Assembly: GCF_011043625.1 (NCBI RefSeq)
Contig: NZ_JAAKGT010000009.1
Location: forward strand, 62,001 to 126,000
DNA length: 64,000 nucleotides
Source: Caulobacter sp. 602-2
GTDB taxonomy: Bacteria; Pseudomonadota; Alphaproteobacteria; Caulobacterales; Caulobacteraceae
Direction: 5' to 3'
In this document: positions 1 to 8,299 of the stretch, piece by piece
How the letters are laid out: every line of letters starts with the position of its first letter
How positions within the stretch are numbered: position 1 is the stretch's first letter
Program-made: the position numbers and the translations under genes
The notes under the pieces: model-generated
Told to the model about the DNA's origin: nothing
Database searches by the model: none
What the model saw: the letters and a program-made list of their open reading frames with translations, nothing else

Positions 1-1
1 C

Positions 2-955
2 AAGGCGATGTCGTCGGTGTGCCAGCACCGCGCCATGCTGGTGGCCGAGGGCAAGGGCAACGCCCGCGGCTTCGTCTGCCCTTATCACCACTGGGTCTAT
101 TCGCTGAACGGCGACCTGGTGAACGCCCCGGCCATGGACCGCACCTGCGGCTTCGACAAGAAGAAGATCAGCCTGCCGACCTTCAAGGTCGAGATCTGGC
201 TGGGCTTCATCTTCGTCAATTTCGATGCGGACGCCGAGCCCCTGGCCCCGCGCCTGAAGGCCGTCGAAGCCGCCATCGCCAATTTCGACCTGGAGGCCGC
301 CGAGGCGCTCGAACCGATGACCGGCCAGTTCGCCTGGAACTGGAAGGTGATGTTCGAGAACAACAACGACGGCTACCACGCCAGCAAGCTGCACCGCGGC
401 GTGCTGCACGACTTCATCCCCAGCGAGCTGGCCAGCTTCCCCGAGGCCGCGCCCGGCGACGCGGGCTTCCTGCGCTACAACGGCACTCTGCACCCGGACG
501 CCAGCTTCAATCCGACCCAGAAGGCGGTGCTGCCGATCTTCCCCAAGCTGTCGGACGAGGACCGGGGCCGGGCGACCTTCGCCAACATCCCGCCGACCCT
601 GTCGCTCGTGATGACCAGCGACATGGTCATCTACCTGATACTGCGCCCCACGGGGCCTGAGACCATGGCCCAGGACACCGGCATCCTGGTCGCCCCCGGC
701 GCGCGTGACAGCTACGGCTTCAAGGAGCGGCTGGAGATGATCATGACCTCGGCCGGCCAGATCATCGCCCAGGACATGCATGTCGACGAGCTGGTCCAGA
801 AGGGCCTGCGCTCGCGCTTCGCCATCCGCGGCCGCTACTCCTGGCAGGAGGGGGCGCAGGTGCAGTTCAATCGCTGGCTCGCCCCGCGCTACCAGGCCCA
901 GTGGGCGCGGATGAAGGGGCCTGAGACCCCGGCCGCTCCGGTGGAGGCCGCCTGA
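2..955 (+). CDS. Rieske non-heme iron oxygenase, alpha subunit (5' end cut off by window)
   Basis: Aromatic ring-hydroxylating oxygenase. The frame is open from the window edge, so the N-terminus (probably several tens of residues) is missing. The Rieske [2Fe-2S] ligands are visible as CQH followed 17 residues later by CPYHH. The mononuclear iron site appears as the DGYHASKLH segment, with a later Asp in QDMHVDELV as the likely third ligand. The C-terminal half is the SRPBCC-like catalytic domain. The stop is followed one base later by the ATG of an extradiol dioxygenase, so the genes are co-transcribed. Together they suggest oxidation of an aromatic compound followed by ring cleavage. The substrate cannot be read from the sequence, and no reductase or ferredoxin gene is in view. 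Confidence 0.9.
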   Translation, partial: KAMSSVCQHRAMLVAEGKGNARGFVCPYHHWVYSLNGDLVNAPAMDRTCGFDKKKISLPTFKVEIWLGFIFVNFDADAEPLAPRLKAVEAAIANFDLEAAEALEPMTGQFAWNWKVMFENNNDGYHASKLHRGVLHDFIPSELASFPEAAPGDAGFLRYNGTLHPDASFNPTQKAVLPIFPKLSDEDRGRATFANIPPTLSLVMTSDMVIYLILRPTGPETMAQDTGILVAPGARDSYGFKERLEMIMTSAGQIIAQDMHVDELVQKGLRSRFAIRGRYSWQEGAQVQFNRWLAPRYQAQWARMKGPETPAAPVEAA

Positions 956-956
956 G

Positions 957-1763
957 ATGACCTCGCGCCTTCCCGTCGTCTTCTTCGGTCACGGCAGCCC
1001 GATGATCGCGCTGGAGACCAACGACACCACCAGGACCTGGCGGGCCATGGCCGAGGAGATCGAGGCCGCGCACGGCAAGCCCAAGGCCATCCTCTGCGTC
1101 TCGGCCCACTGGATCACCCGGGGCGTCGGCGTCACGGCCATGACCAGCCCGCGCACCATCCACGACTTCGGCGCCTCGTTCCCCCGCGCCCTGTTCGAGG
1201 TGCAGTACCCGGCGCCCGGCTCGCCGGAGCTTGCGGCCCGCGTGCGCGACCTGCTGTCGCCCGAGATCCCGGTGGTGCTGGACGAGCGCCAGTGGGGCCT
1301 GGACCACGGAACCTGGTCGGTGCTGTGCAAGGCGTATCCAGACGCCGACGTGCCGGTGATCCAGCTGTCGATGGACGGCACGAAGTCGCCCGACTGGCAC
1401 TACGAGATGGGCAGGCGCCTGGCCCCGCTGCGTGACGAGGGCGTGCTGATCGTCGGCACCGGCAACATCGTCCACAACCTGCCGGCCATGGACTGGGGCG
1501 ACCGGCATTGCGCGCCCTACGACTGGTCGCAGCGCTTCAACGAGGCGATCAAGGCGGCGATCGCGGATGATCAGCCGCTGACCGCCGTCGAATTCGAGAA
1601 GCTGGGCGAGGACGCCCGCCGCGCCGTCCCGACGGCCGACCACTACTGGCCGCTGCTCTACGTGCTGGGCGCGCGCCTGCCCGGCGACGTCGCCCGCTTT
1701 TCCCCCGACCACATCGAGCACGGCTCGCTGAGCATGACCAGCGTCACGCTGGCTGCCGCCTGA
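957..1763 (+). CDS. DODA-type extradiol ring-cleavage dioxygenase (LigB/YgiD family)
   Basis: 268 residues, the usual length for single-domain class III extradiol dioxygenases of the 4,5-DOPA dioxygenase type. These enzymes use a single metal ion (iron or zinc, by family) to open catechol-like rings. Family landmarks are visible: FFGHGSP near the N-terminus (His12), SAHW around residue 52, GTGNIVHNLP in the middle and a C-terminal DHYWPLLYVLGA block. It begins one base after the Rieske oxygenase stop and is followed by an amidase gene, consistent with a short catabolic operon. The family assignment is firm; the physiological substrate is unknown. Confidence 0.9.
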   Translation: MTSRLPVVFFGHGSPMIALETNDTTRTWRAMAEEIEAAHGKPKAILCVSAHWITRGVGVTAMTSPRTIHDFGASFPRALFEVQYPAPGSPELAARVRDLLSPEIPVVLDERQWGLDHGTWSVLCKAYPDADVPVIQLSMDGTKSPDWHYEMGRRLAPLRDEGVLIVGTGNIVHNLPAMDWGDRHCAPYDWSQRFNEAIKAAIADDQPLTAVEFEKLGEDARRAVPTADHYWPLLYVLGARLPGDVARFSPDHIEHGSLSMTSVTLAAA

Positions 1764-1776
1764 GAGGACACTTCCG

Positions 1777-2850
1777 ATGCCCTTCATCTGCGAACCCGGC
1801 CAGGTCCGCCCGGACGTCGCGCCCGGCGCCCTGCACCACCTGAAGGCCACGCCCGAGACCATCCACTGGGGATACTTCGATCCCTCGATCAAGCCGGCCC
1901 TGCGCATCAAGAGCGGCGACCTGATCCAGGCCGAGGCCATCACCCACCACGCGGGCGACGCCCCCGACCTGATGATGGACGAGGCGGTCACCCGCATCTT
2001 CACCGAGGTGCCGGAGGACGACCGCAATCCCGGCGTCCACATCATGACCGGCCCGATCTATGTCGAGGACGCCAAGCCCGGAGACGTACTGGAGGTGCGC
2101 TATCTGCGCATGGTTCCGCGCAACCGCTACGGCTCCAACCTCGCGGCCAACTGGGGCTATCTCTACAAGGAGTTCGGCGAGAAGGAGCGGGTGACGATCT
2201 ACGAGCTGGACGCCGACTTCAACACCGCCAGCGCCCTCTACGCCTACGACTTTCCGGGCAAGTACCTGACGCCGGGCACGATCACCAACTGCCCCGAATG
2301 CGACCGCCAGAGCGCGCTGCCGGGCGTGCGCATTCCCGCCCGACCACACCTGGGCACGGCCGGCGTCGCGCCGGCCGTCGACGGTCGCGTCAGCACCATC
2401 CCGCCCGGCCTGCACGGCGGCAACATCGACAACTGGCGCATCGGCGCGGGGGCGACGATGTACTATCCCGTGCAGGTGGAGGGCGGCCTGTTCTCCATTG
2501 GAGATCCCCACGTCAGCCAGGGCGATGGCGAACTTTCAGGCACCGCGATCGAAAGTTCGCTCAACGTCCTGATGCAGATCGTGCTGCGGAAGGATTTCGA
2601 GACCCCCGGGCCTTTGCTGGAGACCCCCAAGTGGTGGATCGTCCACGGGTTCGACGAGGACCTGAACGTGGCCATGAAGCAAGCCTCCCTCAACATGCTG
2701 AGCCTGCTGTCCGATCACGTGGGCCTGAGCAAGAACGACGCCTATTCGCTGATGAGCGTGGCCTCCGACTTCGGCGTCACCCAGGTGGTCGACGGCAAGC
2801 AGGGCTGCCACGTGCGCATCCCGCGCGACATCTTCCCGACCAAGGCCTGA
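1777..2850 (+). CDS. Acetamidase/formamidase family protein
   Basis: 357-residue member of the FmdA/AmdA amidohydrolase family, which hydrolyses short amides to carboxylate and ammonia in the cytoplasm. Family features are the N-terminal HLKATPETIHWGYFD segment, a central HLGTAGVAP block and the SIGDPHVSQGDGE metal-site region around residue 245. A purine-rich GAGAGGA lies just before the start, 13 bases after the dioxygenase stop. It sits in the same operon as the Rieske oxygenase and ring-cleavage enzyme, so it may release ammonia from an aromatic amide or nitrogenous ring fragment; that is inference. Its stop is followed in the same reading frame by the regulator gene. Confidence 0.9.
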   Translation: MPFICEPGQVRPDVAPGALHHLKATPETIHWGYFDPSIKPALRIKSGDLIQAEAITHHAGDAPDLMMDEAVTRIFTEVPEDDRNPGVHIMTGPIYVEDAKPGDVLEVRYLRMVPRNRYGSNLAANWGYLYKEFGEKERVTIYELDADFNTASALYAYDFPGKYLTPGTITNCPECDRQSALPGVRIPARPHLGTAGVAPAVDGRVSTIPPGLHGGNIDNWRIGAGATMYYPVQVEGGLFSIGDPHVSQGDGELSGTAIESSLNVLMQIVLRKDFETPGPLLETPKWWIVHGFDEDLNVAMKQASLNMLSLLSDHVGLSKNDAYSLMSVASDFGVTQVVDGKQGCHVRIPRDIFPTKA

Positions 2851-2856
2851 TCCGCC

Positions 2857-3822
2857 TTGCGGGCCTGGTCGTTCAGCACCGACAGCTATCCCCGGGCCGA
2901 GCGTTCGGACGCCTGGCGCGAGGCCATGTCGCGCCTGGGCCTGCCGGTCGAGGGGCTGTCGGAGCTGGAGCCGGCCTCGACCTCGGTGGTCTGCCTGACC
3001 AGCCCGCTGGGCATCGAGTTCGCCCTGGTCAACGCCGGGGCCCAGACCATCTCGGGCCGCCTGACCAACCAGCCGGCGGCGGTGTGGATGGCGGTGCTGC
3101 TCGACGGCCAGGCGGCGGTGGTCAGCGATGACCTGGCCGAAGACCTGACGGTCGGCGACATCGCCTTCGGCCCCACCGGCCAGGCCGCCGCCCTGCGCCT
3201 TTCCACCCGCTGCCGGCTGATGTTCGTCCGGGCGCCGCGCGTCGCTTTGAACCATCGCCTGGTCGCGCCGCGCGCCCTGCGGGTCGGCCGGCTGCGCGGG
3301 GAGGGCGGGGTCAAGCACATCCTGTCGGGCCTGCTGCGCTCGACCGCCGACTCGCTGGAAGACCTGACCGTCGACCAGCTGCGCCCCGTGGAGCTGGCCC
3401 TGGCCGAGTTCTTGGGCCTGTGCTTGCTGGAAGCCGGCGAGGAGCGCGGCGCGGCCTGGCCGACCGACGCCCGCAGCGCCCACCTGCAGCGCCTGCGCCA
3501 GACCATCGAGACCCTGCTGCCCGACCCGAACCTGACCATCCGCCGGGTGGCCGACGAGGAGGGCGTCTCGCCGCGCTACGTGCAGAAGCTGTTCGAGGGC
3601 GTCGAGGAGACCTTCAGCCACTATCTGCGCACCCGCCGCCTGGAGCGCTGCCGCAACGACCTGGCCAGCCCGCAGTTCGCGCGCCTCTCGATCTCGGAGA
3701 TCTGCTTTCGCTGGGGCTTCAACGGCAGCGCCCACTTCAGCCGCGCCTTCCGCGACCAGTACGGCTGCTCGCCTCGGGATTTCCGCCGCAGCGTGCGGGA
3801 CGAGGAGCGGGTGGCGGCTTAG
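2857..3822 (+). CDS. AraC-family transcriptional regulator of the oxygenase/amidase cluster
   Basis: 321 residues with an N-terminal AraC-binding-like effector domain and two helix-turn-helix segments at the C-terminus (about residues 225-315), including LTIRRVADEEGVSPRYVQ and the second-HTH signature ISEICFRWGFNGSAHFSRAF. The gene is in the same frame as the amidase, separated by a TGA and two codons, so the start must lie after 2850. A TTG at 2857 fits, since recognisable domain sequence begins at once. It is the last gene of the operon and probably controls it, in the manner of other cluster-linked AraC regulators of aromatic catabolism. The inducer is unknown. Confidence 0.88.
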   Translation: MRAWSFSTDSYPRAERSDAWREAMSRLGLPVEGLSELEPASTSVVCLTSPLGIEFALVNAGAQTISGRLTNQPAAVWMAVLLDGQAAVVSDDLAEDLTVGDIAFGPTGQAAALRLSTRCRLMFVRAPRVALNHRLVAPRALRVGRLRGEGGVKHILSGLLRSTADSLEDLTVDQLRPVELALAEFLGLCLLEAGEERGAAWPTDARSAHLQRLRQTIETLLPDPNLTIRRVADEEGVSPRYVQKLFEGVEETFSHYLRTRRLERCRNDLASPQFARLSISEICFRWGFNGSAHFSRAFRDQYGCSPRDFRRSVRDEERVAA

Positions 3823-3847
3823 GGGGCGCTTTCGCCAGTCCCCATCA

Positions 3848-3964
3848 TTGTCATCCCGGCCGAAGGAGCGCGTCAGCGGTCCGTAGAGCCGGGACCTCCC
3901 ACGCTTGCGGATTCTGAACGGTGGGAGATCCCGGCGCTCCGCTTCGCTGCGGCGGGGATGACAA
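3848..3964. repeat. Palindromic intergenic repeat with 10-bp terminal inverted repeats (copy 1)
   Basis: 117-bp element bounded by perfect inverted ends TTGTCATCCC and GGGATGACAA, with a nested inverted pair (CTCCCAC and GTGGGAG) around its centre. A closely matching copy lies at 39890-39997. It resembles the small non-coding repeat families of Caulobacter-type genomes. It fills most of the gap between the AraC gene and the deacetylase. Confidence 0.85.
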
Positions 3965-4060
3965 TCGAGAGCGGAGGGGGAAATTTGTTTTCCTTAATCC
4001 CGTTGCCTCCTTCCCCGGCCGCCCCTAGCGTCCCCCAACAACAAAGGGAGAGGGCGGCCG

Positions 4061-4837
4061 ATGAAGGCGCTGCTGGCGATCGTCATTAGCCTTGCGTGCG
4101 GGATCACCGCCGCCAACGCCGCCCAATGGCCGAACGGCGCCAAGGCGGCCGTGGCCTTGACCTATGACGACGCCCTGGCCTCACAGCTCGACAACGCCGT
4201 ACCGGCGCTGGACGCGGCGGGCCTCAAGGGCAGCTTCTTCCTGTCGGGCGTGAAGGCGGCCGACATTCCGCGCTGGCGCGCCGTCGCCGCCGGCGGGCAC
4301 GAGCTGGCCAACCACACGATCTTTCACGCCTGCCCGGCCGCCAGCTTTCCGGCCGATCCGCGCTACGTCGCCGAGGCCTACACCCCCGCCAGCCTGCTCA
4401 AGGAGATCGAGCAGCAGAACGTCCTGCTGACCGCCATCGACGGCAAGGCCCGCCACGGCTTCGCCACGCCCTGCGGGGCCAGCAAGGCCGGCGGCGTCGA
4501 CTATCTGGAGGCGCTGCGGGCCTCGAACCTGGTGACCTATGCGCGCGGCGTGGTGACGACGCCGCAGGATCTGGCCGGCGCGAAGATCGATCCGATGCAC
4601 GTGCCCTCGCGCGGCTTTCCCGAAGGCGTCACCGGCGCCCAGCTGATCGATTTCGCCAAGAGCGCCGCGGCCGGCGGCGGCGTGGCGGTGTTCCTGTTCC
4701 ACGGCGTGGGCGGGGATTACCTGCAGGTGTCGAACCCGGCGCACCGGGAACTGCTGGCCTGGCTGAAAGCCAATCCGAAAGAGGTGTGGGTCGCGCCGTT
4801 GCAGGAGGTGATGGACTGGGCCGCGGCGCATCCCTAG
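4061..4837 (+). CDS. Secreted polysaccharide deacetylase family protein
   Basis: 258 residues with a clear Sec signal peptide (positive start, hydrophobic stretch, cleavage after ANAA near residue 21). The NodB-homology fold is marked by ALTYDDA (metal-binding Asp pair), by the ELANHTIFHACP block carrying a metal-binding His pair, and by a late FLFHGVGG segment. Family members remove N- or O-acetyl groups from sugar polymers in the periplasm. The start follows AGGGAGAGG about six bases upstream. The gene converges on the aminotransferase, and the two stop codons overlap. It is a single gene, so the substrate (peptidoglycan, exopolysaccharide or chitooligosaccharide) cannot be inferred. Confidence 0.88.
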   Translation: MKALLAIVISLACGITAANAAQWPNGAKAAVALTYDDALASQLDNAVPALDAAGLKGSFFLSGVKAADIPRWRAVAAGGHELANHTIFHACPAASFPADPRYVAEAYTPASLLKEIEQQNVLLTAIDGKARHGFATPCGASKAGGVDYLEALRASNLVTYARGVVTTPQDLAGAKIDPMHVPSRGFPEGVTGAQLIDFAKSAAAGGGVAVFLFHGVGGDYLQVSNPAHRELLAWLKANPKEVWVAPLQEVMDWAAAHP

Positions 4838-6021
4838 CCGGCGCGCGCCCGCGCCAGCCGCTCCACCGCCGCGTCCAGCACGTCGTCGCCCTTGGCGAAG
4901 CACAGCCGCAGCACGCTGGTCACCGGATCCTCCGCGTAGAAGGCCGAGACCGGAATGGCCGCCACGCCATGCTCGCGCACCGCCCGCAGTGCGAAGGCGC
5001 GGTCGGGTTCCTCGATGCCCGAGGCGGCGAGGTCGACATTGAGGAAGTAGGTGCCGCCGCTGCTTAGCACGGTGAAACCCGCCTGCCGCAGGCCCGTCGC
5101 CAGCCGGTCGCGCGAGCGCTGCAGGCCGGCCGGCATGGCCTCGAACCAGTCGCCCGGCGCGTCCAGCCCGAAGGCTACGGCGGCCTGCAGGTTGGGCGGG
5201 GTGGTGAAGGTCAGGAACTGGTGGGCGCCGGCCAGCGCGCGGGCCAGGGGCGGGGCGGCGCACAGGAAGCCGACCTTCCACCCTGTCATGCCGAACATCT
5301 TGCCCGCCGAGCCGATCTTCACCGTCCGCTCGCGCATGCCGGGGAAGGTCATCAGGGGCTTGTGGGCGCGGCCGTCGAAGACCACGGCCTCCCACACCTC
5401 GTCGCAGACGGCGGTGACGTCGAAGCGCACGCAGAACTGCGCCAGCAGGGCCAGGTCCTCGTCGGGCATGACGACGCCGGCCGGGTTGAGCGGGCTGTTG
5501 AGCACCACGAGTTTGGTCTTGTCGCTGAAGGCGGCCTCCAGCATCGACTGGTCGAACCGCCAGTGCGGCGGGGTCAGGCGCACCAGGCGCGGGATCCCGC
5601 CCGCGCGCCGCACCATCGGCAGATAGGCGTCGTAGAGCGGCTGGAACAGCACCACCTCGTCGCCGGGCGAGATCAAGCTGAGGAAGGCCGCCGCCAGCGC
5701 CTCGGTCGCGCCCGAGGTGACGATGATCTCGCGGTCGGGATCCAGGTCCAGGCCCTGGGCGCGGCCGTAGTGGCCGGCTGCGGCGCGGCGGAGTTCCGGC
5801 AGGCCGCGCATCGGCGGATACTGGTTGGAGCCCTCGATCAGCGCCTGCCCGGCCTTGCGCCGCAGGGCGATCGGCCCCTGGTCGTCCGGGAAGCCCTGGC
5901 CCAGGTTGATCGCCCCCAGCTCACGGGCGAGACCGCTCATCTCCTCGAACACGGTGACGGGCAGGTCGGCGAAGACGGGGTGGACCATGGGGCGCTCGAC
6001 GCGATGCAAGGCGCGGACCAT
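4834..6021 (-). CDS. PLP-dependent class I/II aminotransferase (methionine/kynurenine-type)
   Basis: 395 residues in the fold-type I aminotransferase family. Visible are INLGQGFPD at the substrate-binding N-terminus, TSGATEALA for cofactor binding, NSPLNPAG, and [15 protein letters not shown] with the Schiff-base lysine. That last motif is typical of YbdL-like methionine or kynurenine transaminases and DapC-like enzymes. I chose the ATG at 6021 because AGGG lies seven bases upstream; an internal ATG at 5988 is possible and would remove 11 residues. The frame stays open further upstream only through a palindromic repeat. The likely reaction is transfer of an amino group from an amino acid to a 2-oxo acid; the exact substrate is unresolved. 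Confidence 0.9.
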   Translation of the reverse strand: MVRALHRVERPMVHPVFADLPVTVFEEMSGLARELGAINLGQGFPDDQGPIALRRKAGQALIEGSNQYPPMRGLPELRRAAAGHYGRAQGLDLDPDREIIVTSGATEALAAAFLSLISPGDEVVLFQPLYDAYLPMVRRAGGIPRLVRLTPPHWRFDQSMLEAAFSDKTKLVVLNSPLNPAGVVMPDEDLALLAQFCVRFDVTAVCDEVWEAVVFDGRAHKPLMTFPGMRERTVKIGSAGKMFGMTGWKVGFLCAAPPLARALAGAHQFLTFTTPPNLQAAVAFGLDAPGDWFEAMPAGLQRSRDRLATGLRQAGFTVLSSGGTYFLNVDLAASGIEEPDRAFALRAVREHGVAAIPVSAFYAEDPVTSVLRLCFAKGDDVLDAAVERLARARAG

Positions 6022-6062
6022 GGCTCGACCCTGGCGCGTCGCCAAGACCTTCCGCCGCGCGG

Positions 6063-6161
6063 CCCCCTCAGTCGCTCCGCGACAGCTCCCCCAGAGGGGG
6101 AGCATCTGCAGCGATAGATCCTCCCCCTCTGGGGGAGGTGGCCCGGAGGGCCGGAGGGGGC
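6063..6161. repeat. Paired palindromic repeat (GGGGGAGG family, orientation A)
   Basis: Two adjacent hairpins, built on CTCCCCCAGAGGGGGAG and CTCCCCCTCTGGGGGAG, flanked by outer arms. The whole unit matches the reverse complement of 42380-42480 almost throughout. It lies upstream of the aminotransferase start and before the small membrane protein gene. Confidence 0.85.
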
Positions 6162-6237
6162 TCGCGCCGGCCCAAGGCAACCTCTGCCGCACTCCGCGCA
6201 TTTCCCTCACCGCCAAGGGCTGCAGGAGGAAGACGGC

Positions 6238-6489
6238 ATGAACGGCGTGGGTTTCATCGGCGCGATCATCATCGGTATCTTCGCCGGATGGCTGGCCGAG
6301 AAGATCATGAAGCGCGACCACGGGCTGCTGACCAATCTGGTCGTGGGCCTGGTCGGGTCGCTGATCGGCGCCTTCCTGGCCAGCATGCTGGGCCTGGGGG
6401 CGACCGGCTGGATCGGCAGCCTGGTGGTTTCGACCGTCGGCGCGGTGGTGCTGCTGGCCCTGCTGGGCCTGTTCCGCCGACGCGCCTGA
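6238..6489 (+). CDS. GlsB/YeaQ/YmgE family stress-response membrane protein
   Basis: 83-residue, very hydrophobic protein with three membrane segments (about residues 5-18, 33-52 and 57-77) and glycine-rich helices, matching the transglycosylase-associated GlsB/YeaQ/YmgE family. Members are small inner-membrane proteins often induced by acid, osmotic or general stress; their molecular role is not settled. GCAGGAGG precedes the ATG. Its TGA overlaps the ATG of the following lipoprotein gene by one base, so the two are translationally coupled. Confidence 0.9.
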   Translation: MNGVGFIGAIIIGIFAGWLAEKIMKRDHGLLTNLVVGLVGSLIGAFLASMLGLGATGWIGSLVVSTVGAVVLLALLGLFRRRA

Positions 6490-7802
6490 TGCAGCGGCTG
6501 CTGGTCGTCGCCGCGAGCGCGGCGGCGCTGAGCCTGGCGGCCTGCGGCGAGCGGGCCGACCTCGACGTGGCCGCCGGCACCGGCGCGAACCCGCAGTTGC
6601 CGGCGCCCAAGAAGACGCTGCTGCCGACGGTCAACATCGCGCCCGCCAGGGGCTGGCCGGCCGGCGGCGCGCCGCGTCCGGCCGAAGGGCTGGTCGTGCA
6701 GGCCTTCGCCGACAAGCTGGATCATCCGCGCTGGATCCACGTGCTGCCCAACGGCGACGTGCTGGTGGCCGAGACCAACGCCCCGCCCAAGCCCGAGGAC
6801 GGCAAGGGCCTGAAGGCCAAGATCCAGGGCATGGTGATGAAGCGCGCGGGCGCGGCGACCAAGAGCGCCAACCGCATCACCCTGCTGCGCGACACCAACG
6901 GCGACGGCGTCGCCGACCTGCGCTCGACCTTCCTGTCGGGCCTGAACTCGCCGTTCGGCATGGCCCTGGTGGGCGAAACCTTCTACGTGGCCGACACCGA
7001 CGCGGTGCTGGCCTTTCCGTACAAGGAAGGCGAGACCGCCATCACCGCGCCGCGCCAGCGGGTGACCGACCTGCCGGCCGGGCCGCGCAACCACCACTGG
7101 ACCAAGAGCCTGATCGCCAGCCGCGACGGAACGCGCCTCTACGCCACCGTCGGCTCCAACAGCAATGTCGGCGAGAACGGCCTGGCGGAAGAAGAGGGCA
7201 GGGCCGCGATCTGGGAAATCGATGTGGCCACCGGCGCCAAGCGGCTGTTCGCCACCGGCTTGCGCAATCCCAACGGCATGGACTGGGAGCCGACCTCCGG
7301 CGCGCTGTGGACGGTGGTCAACGAGCGCGACGAGATCGGCAGCGATCTGGTGCCCGACTACATGACCTCGGTGAAGGACGGCGGGTTCTACGGCTGGCCC
7401 TACAGCTATTACGGCCAGCACGTGGACGCGCGGGTCAAGCCGCAGCGGCCGGACCTGGTGGCCCGGGCGATCAAGCCGGACTATGCGCTGGGGCCGCACA
7501 CCGCCTCGCTGGGCCTGGCCTTCGACGGCGGCTCGGCCCTGCTTGGGCCGTCGCGCGGCGGGGCGTTCATCGGCCAGCACGGGTCGTGGAACCGCAAGCC
7601 CCACAGCGGCTACAAGGTGGTCTTCGTGCCCTTCGCCGGCGGCAAGCCGTCGGGTCCGCCGAAAGACATCCTGACGGGCTTCCTCAACGCCGACGGCGAG
7701 GCCCTGGGGCGGCCGGTGGGCGTGGCGCTGGACCTGCGCGACGGCCTGTTGGTCGCCGACGACGTCGGCGACGTCATCTGGCGGGTCTCCCGGCGGCGCT
7801 GA
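6489..7802 (+). CDS. Glucose/sorbosone dehydrogenase-like beta-propeller lipoprotein
   Basis: 437 residues. The N-terminus is a lipoprotein signal with a lipobox LAAC (Cys about residue 19). The remainder is a six-bladed propeller of the PQQ-dependent sugar (sorbosone) dehydrogenase type, with characteristic blocks [42 protein letters not shown] and [12 protein letters not shown]. Such proteins oxidise sugars or related alcohols in the periplasm using PQQ, although PQQ dependence of this subgroup is often unproven. The ATG overlaps the stop of the upstream stress membrane protein gene, giving a two-gene operon. No PQQ synthesis genes are in the window. Confidence 0.88.
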   Translation: MQRLLVVAASAAALSLAACGERADLDVAAGTGANPQLPAPKKTLLPTVNIAPARGWPAGGAPRPAEGLVVQAFADKLDHPRWIHVLPNGDVLVAETNAPPKPEDGKGLKAKIQGMVMKRAGAATKSANRITLLRDTNGDGVADLRSTFLSGLNSPFGMALVGETFYVADTDAVLAFPYKEGETAITAPRQRVTDLPAGPRNHHWTKSLIASRDGTRLYATVGSNSNVGENGLAEEEGRAAIWEIDVATGAKRLFATGLRNPNGMDWEPTSGALWTVVNERDEIGSDLVPDYMTSVKDGGFYGWPYSYYGQHVDARVKPQRPDLVARAIKPDYALGPHTASLGLAFDGGSALLGPSRGGAFIGQHGSWNRKPHSGYKVVFVPFAGGKPSGPPKDILTGFLNADGEALGRPVGVALDLRDGLLVADDVGDVIWRVSRRR

Positions 7803-8299
7803 GGTGATCGCCCGATCCCGTCTCCGAGCTTCCCCGCCTGCGCGGCGATCGGGCGGATCGATACGTTCATGGGAAGGGGGAACGGCGCGCTCCGATTCAC
7901 CCGCAAACGCCTGCGGCGCCCAAAAGCCGGGCGGTCGCGGGGCCGTCCGATCCGCCTCCAGCGGCGAGACGCTGTCATTCACAACCTTCAAGATGGAGAA
8001 GGTATCCATCAGTATCTATGTATTTCTAGAATGAATTCACAAAACTATTAAATAGAATACATGTCTTTCGGTCGCGATATAACGGCCGAACTGTGACGAA
8101 CTAATGTCCTGCCCATGATCTTCGGCGGCGAACTATTGCCGACGAAGGCGGCTTTGCCGGGAAATATGGATGAAAAATCGATTGGGGAGGCGTGTTCGCG
8201 CTCCCTGGTCGGCTTCCGCGTCCTAAAGACCCCGTCAGAGCAGGAGCTTCGCGAGGGGCGAAGTTTCCACGCACACCTATCCATGGGGGCATATTCTAG
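7803..8299. other. Gene-free leader of the TonB receptor with an AT-rich core
   Basis: About 500 bases without a credible gene. Bases from roughly 7980 to 8110 are strikingly AT-rich for this genome (for example CTATTAAATAGAATACATG) and probably hold the promoter of the TonB-dependent receptor. I do not recognise a riboswitch in it. Confidence 0.6.

Noticed and set aside
1777..3822. Amidase and AraC regulator as one fused protein
   Set aside because: They share a frame, but a TGA separates two complete families and a TTG start follows at once; read-through is not needed.
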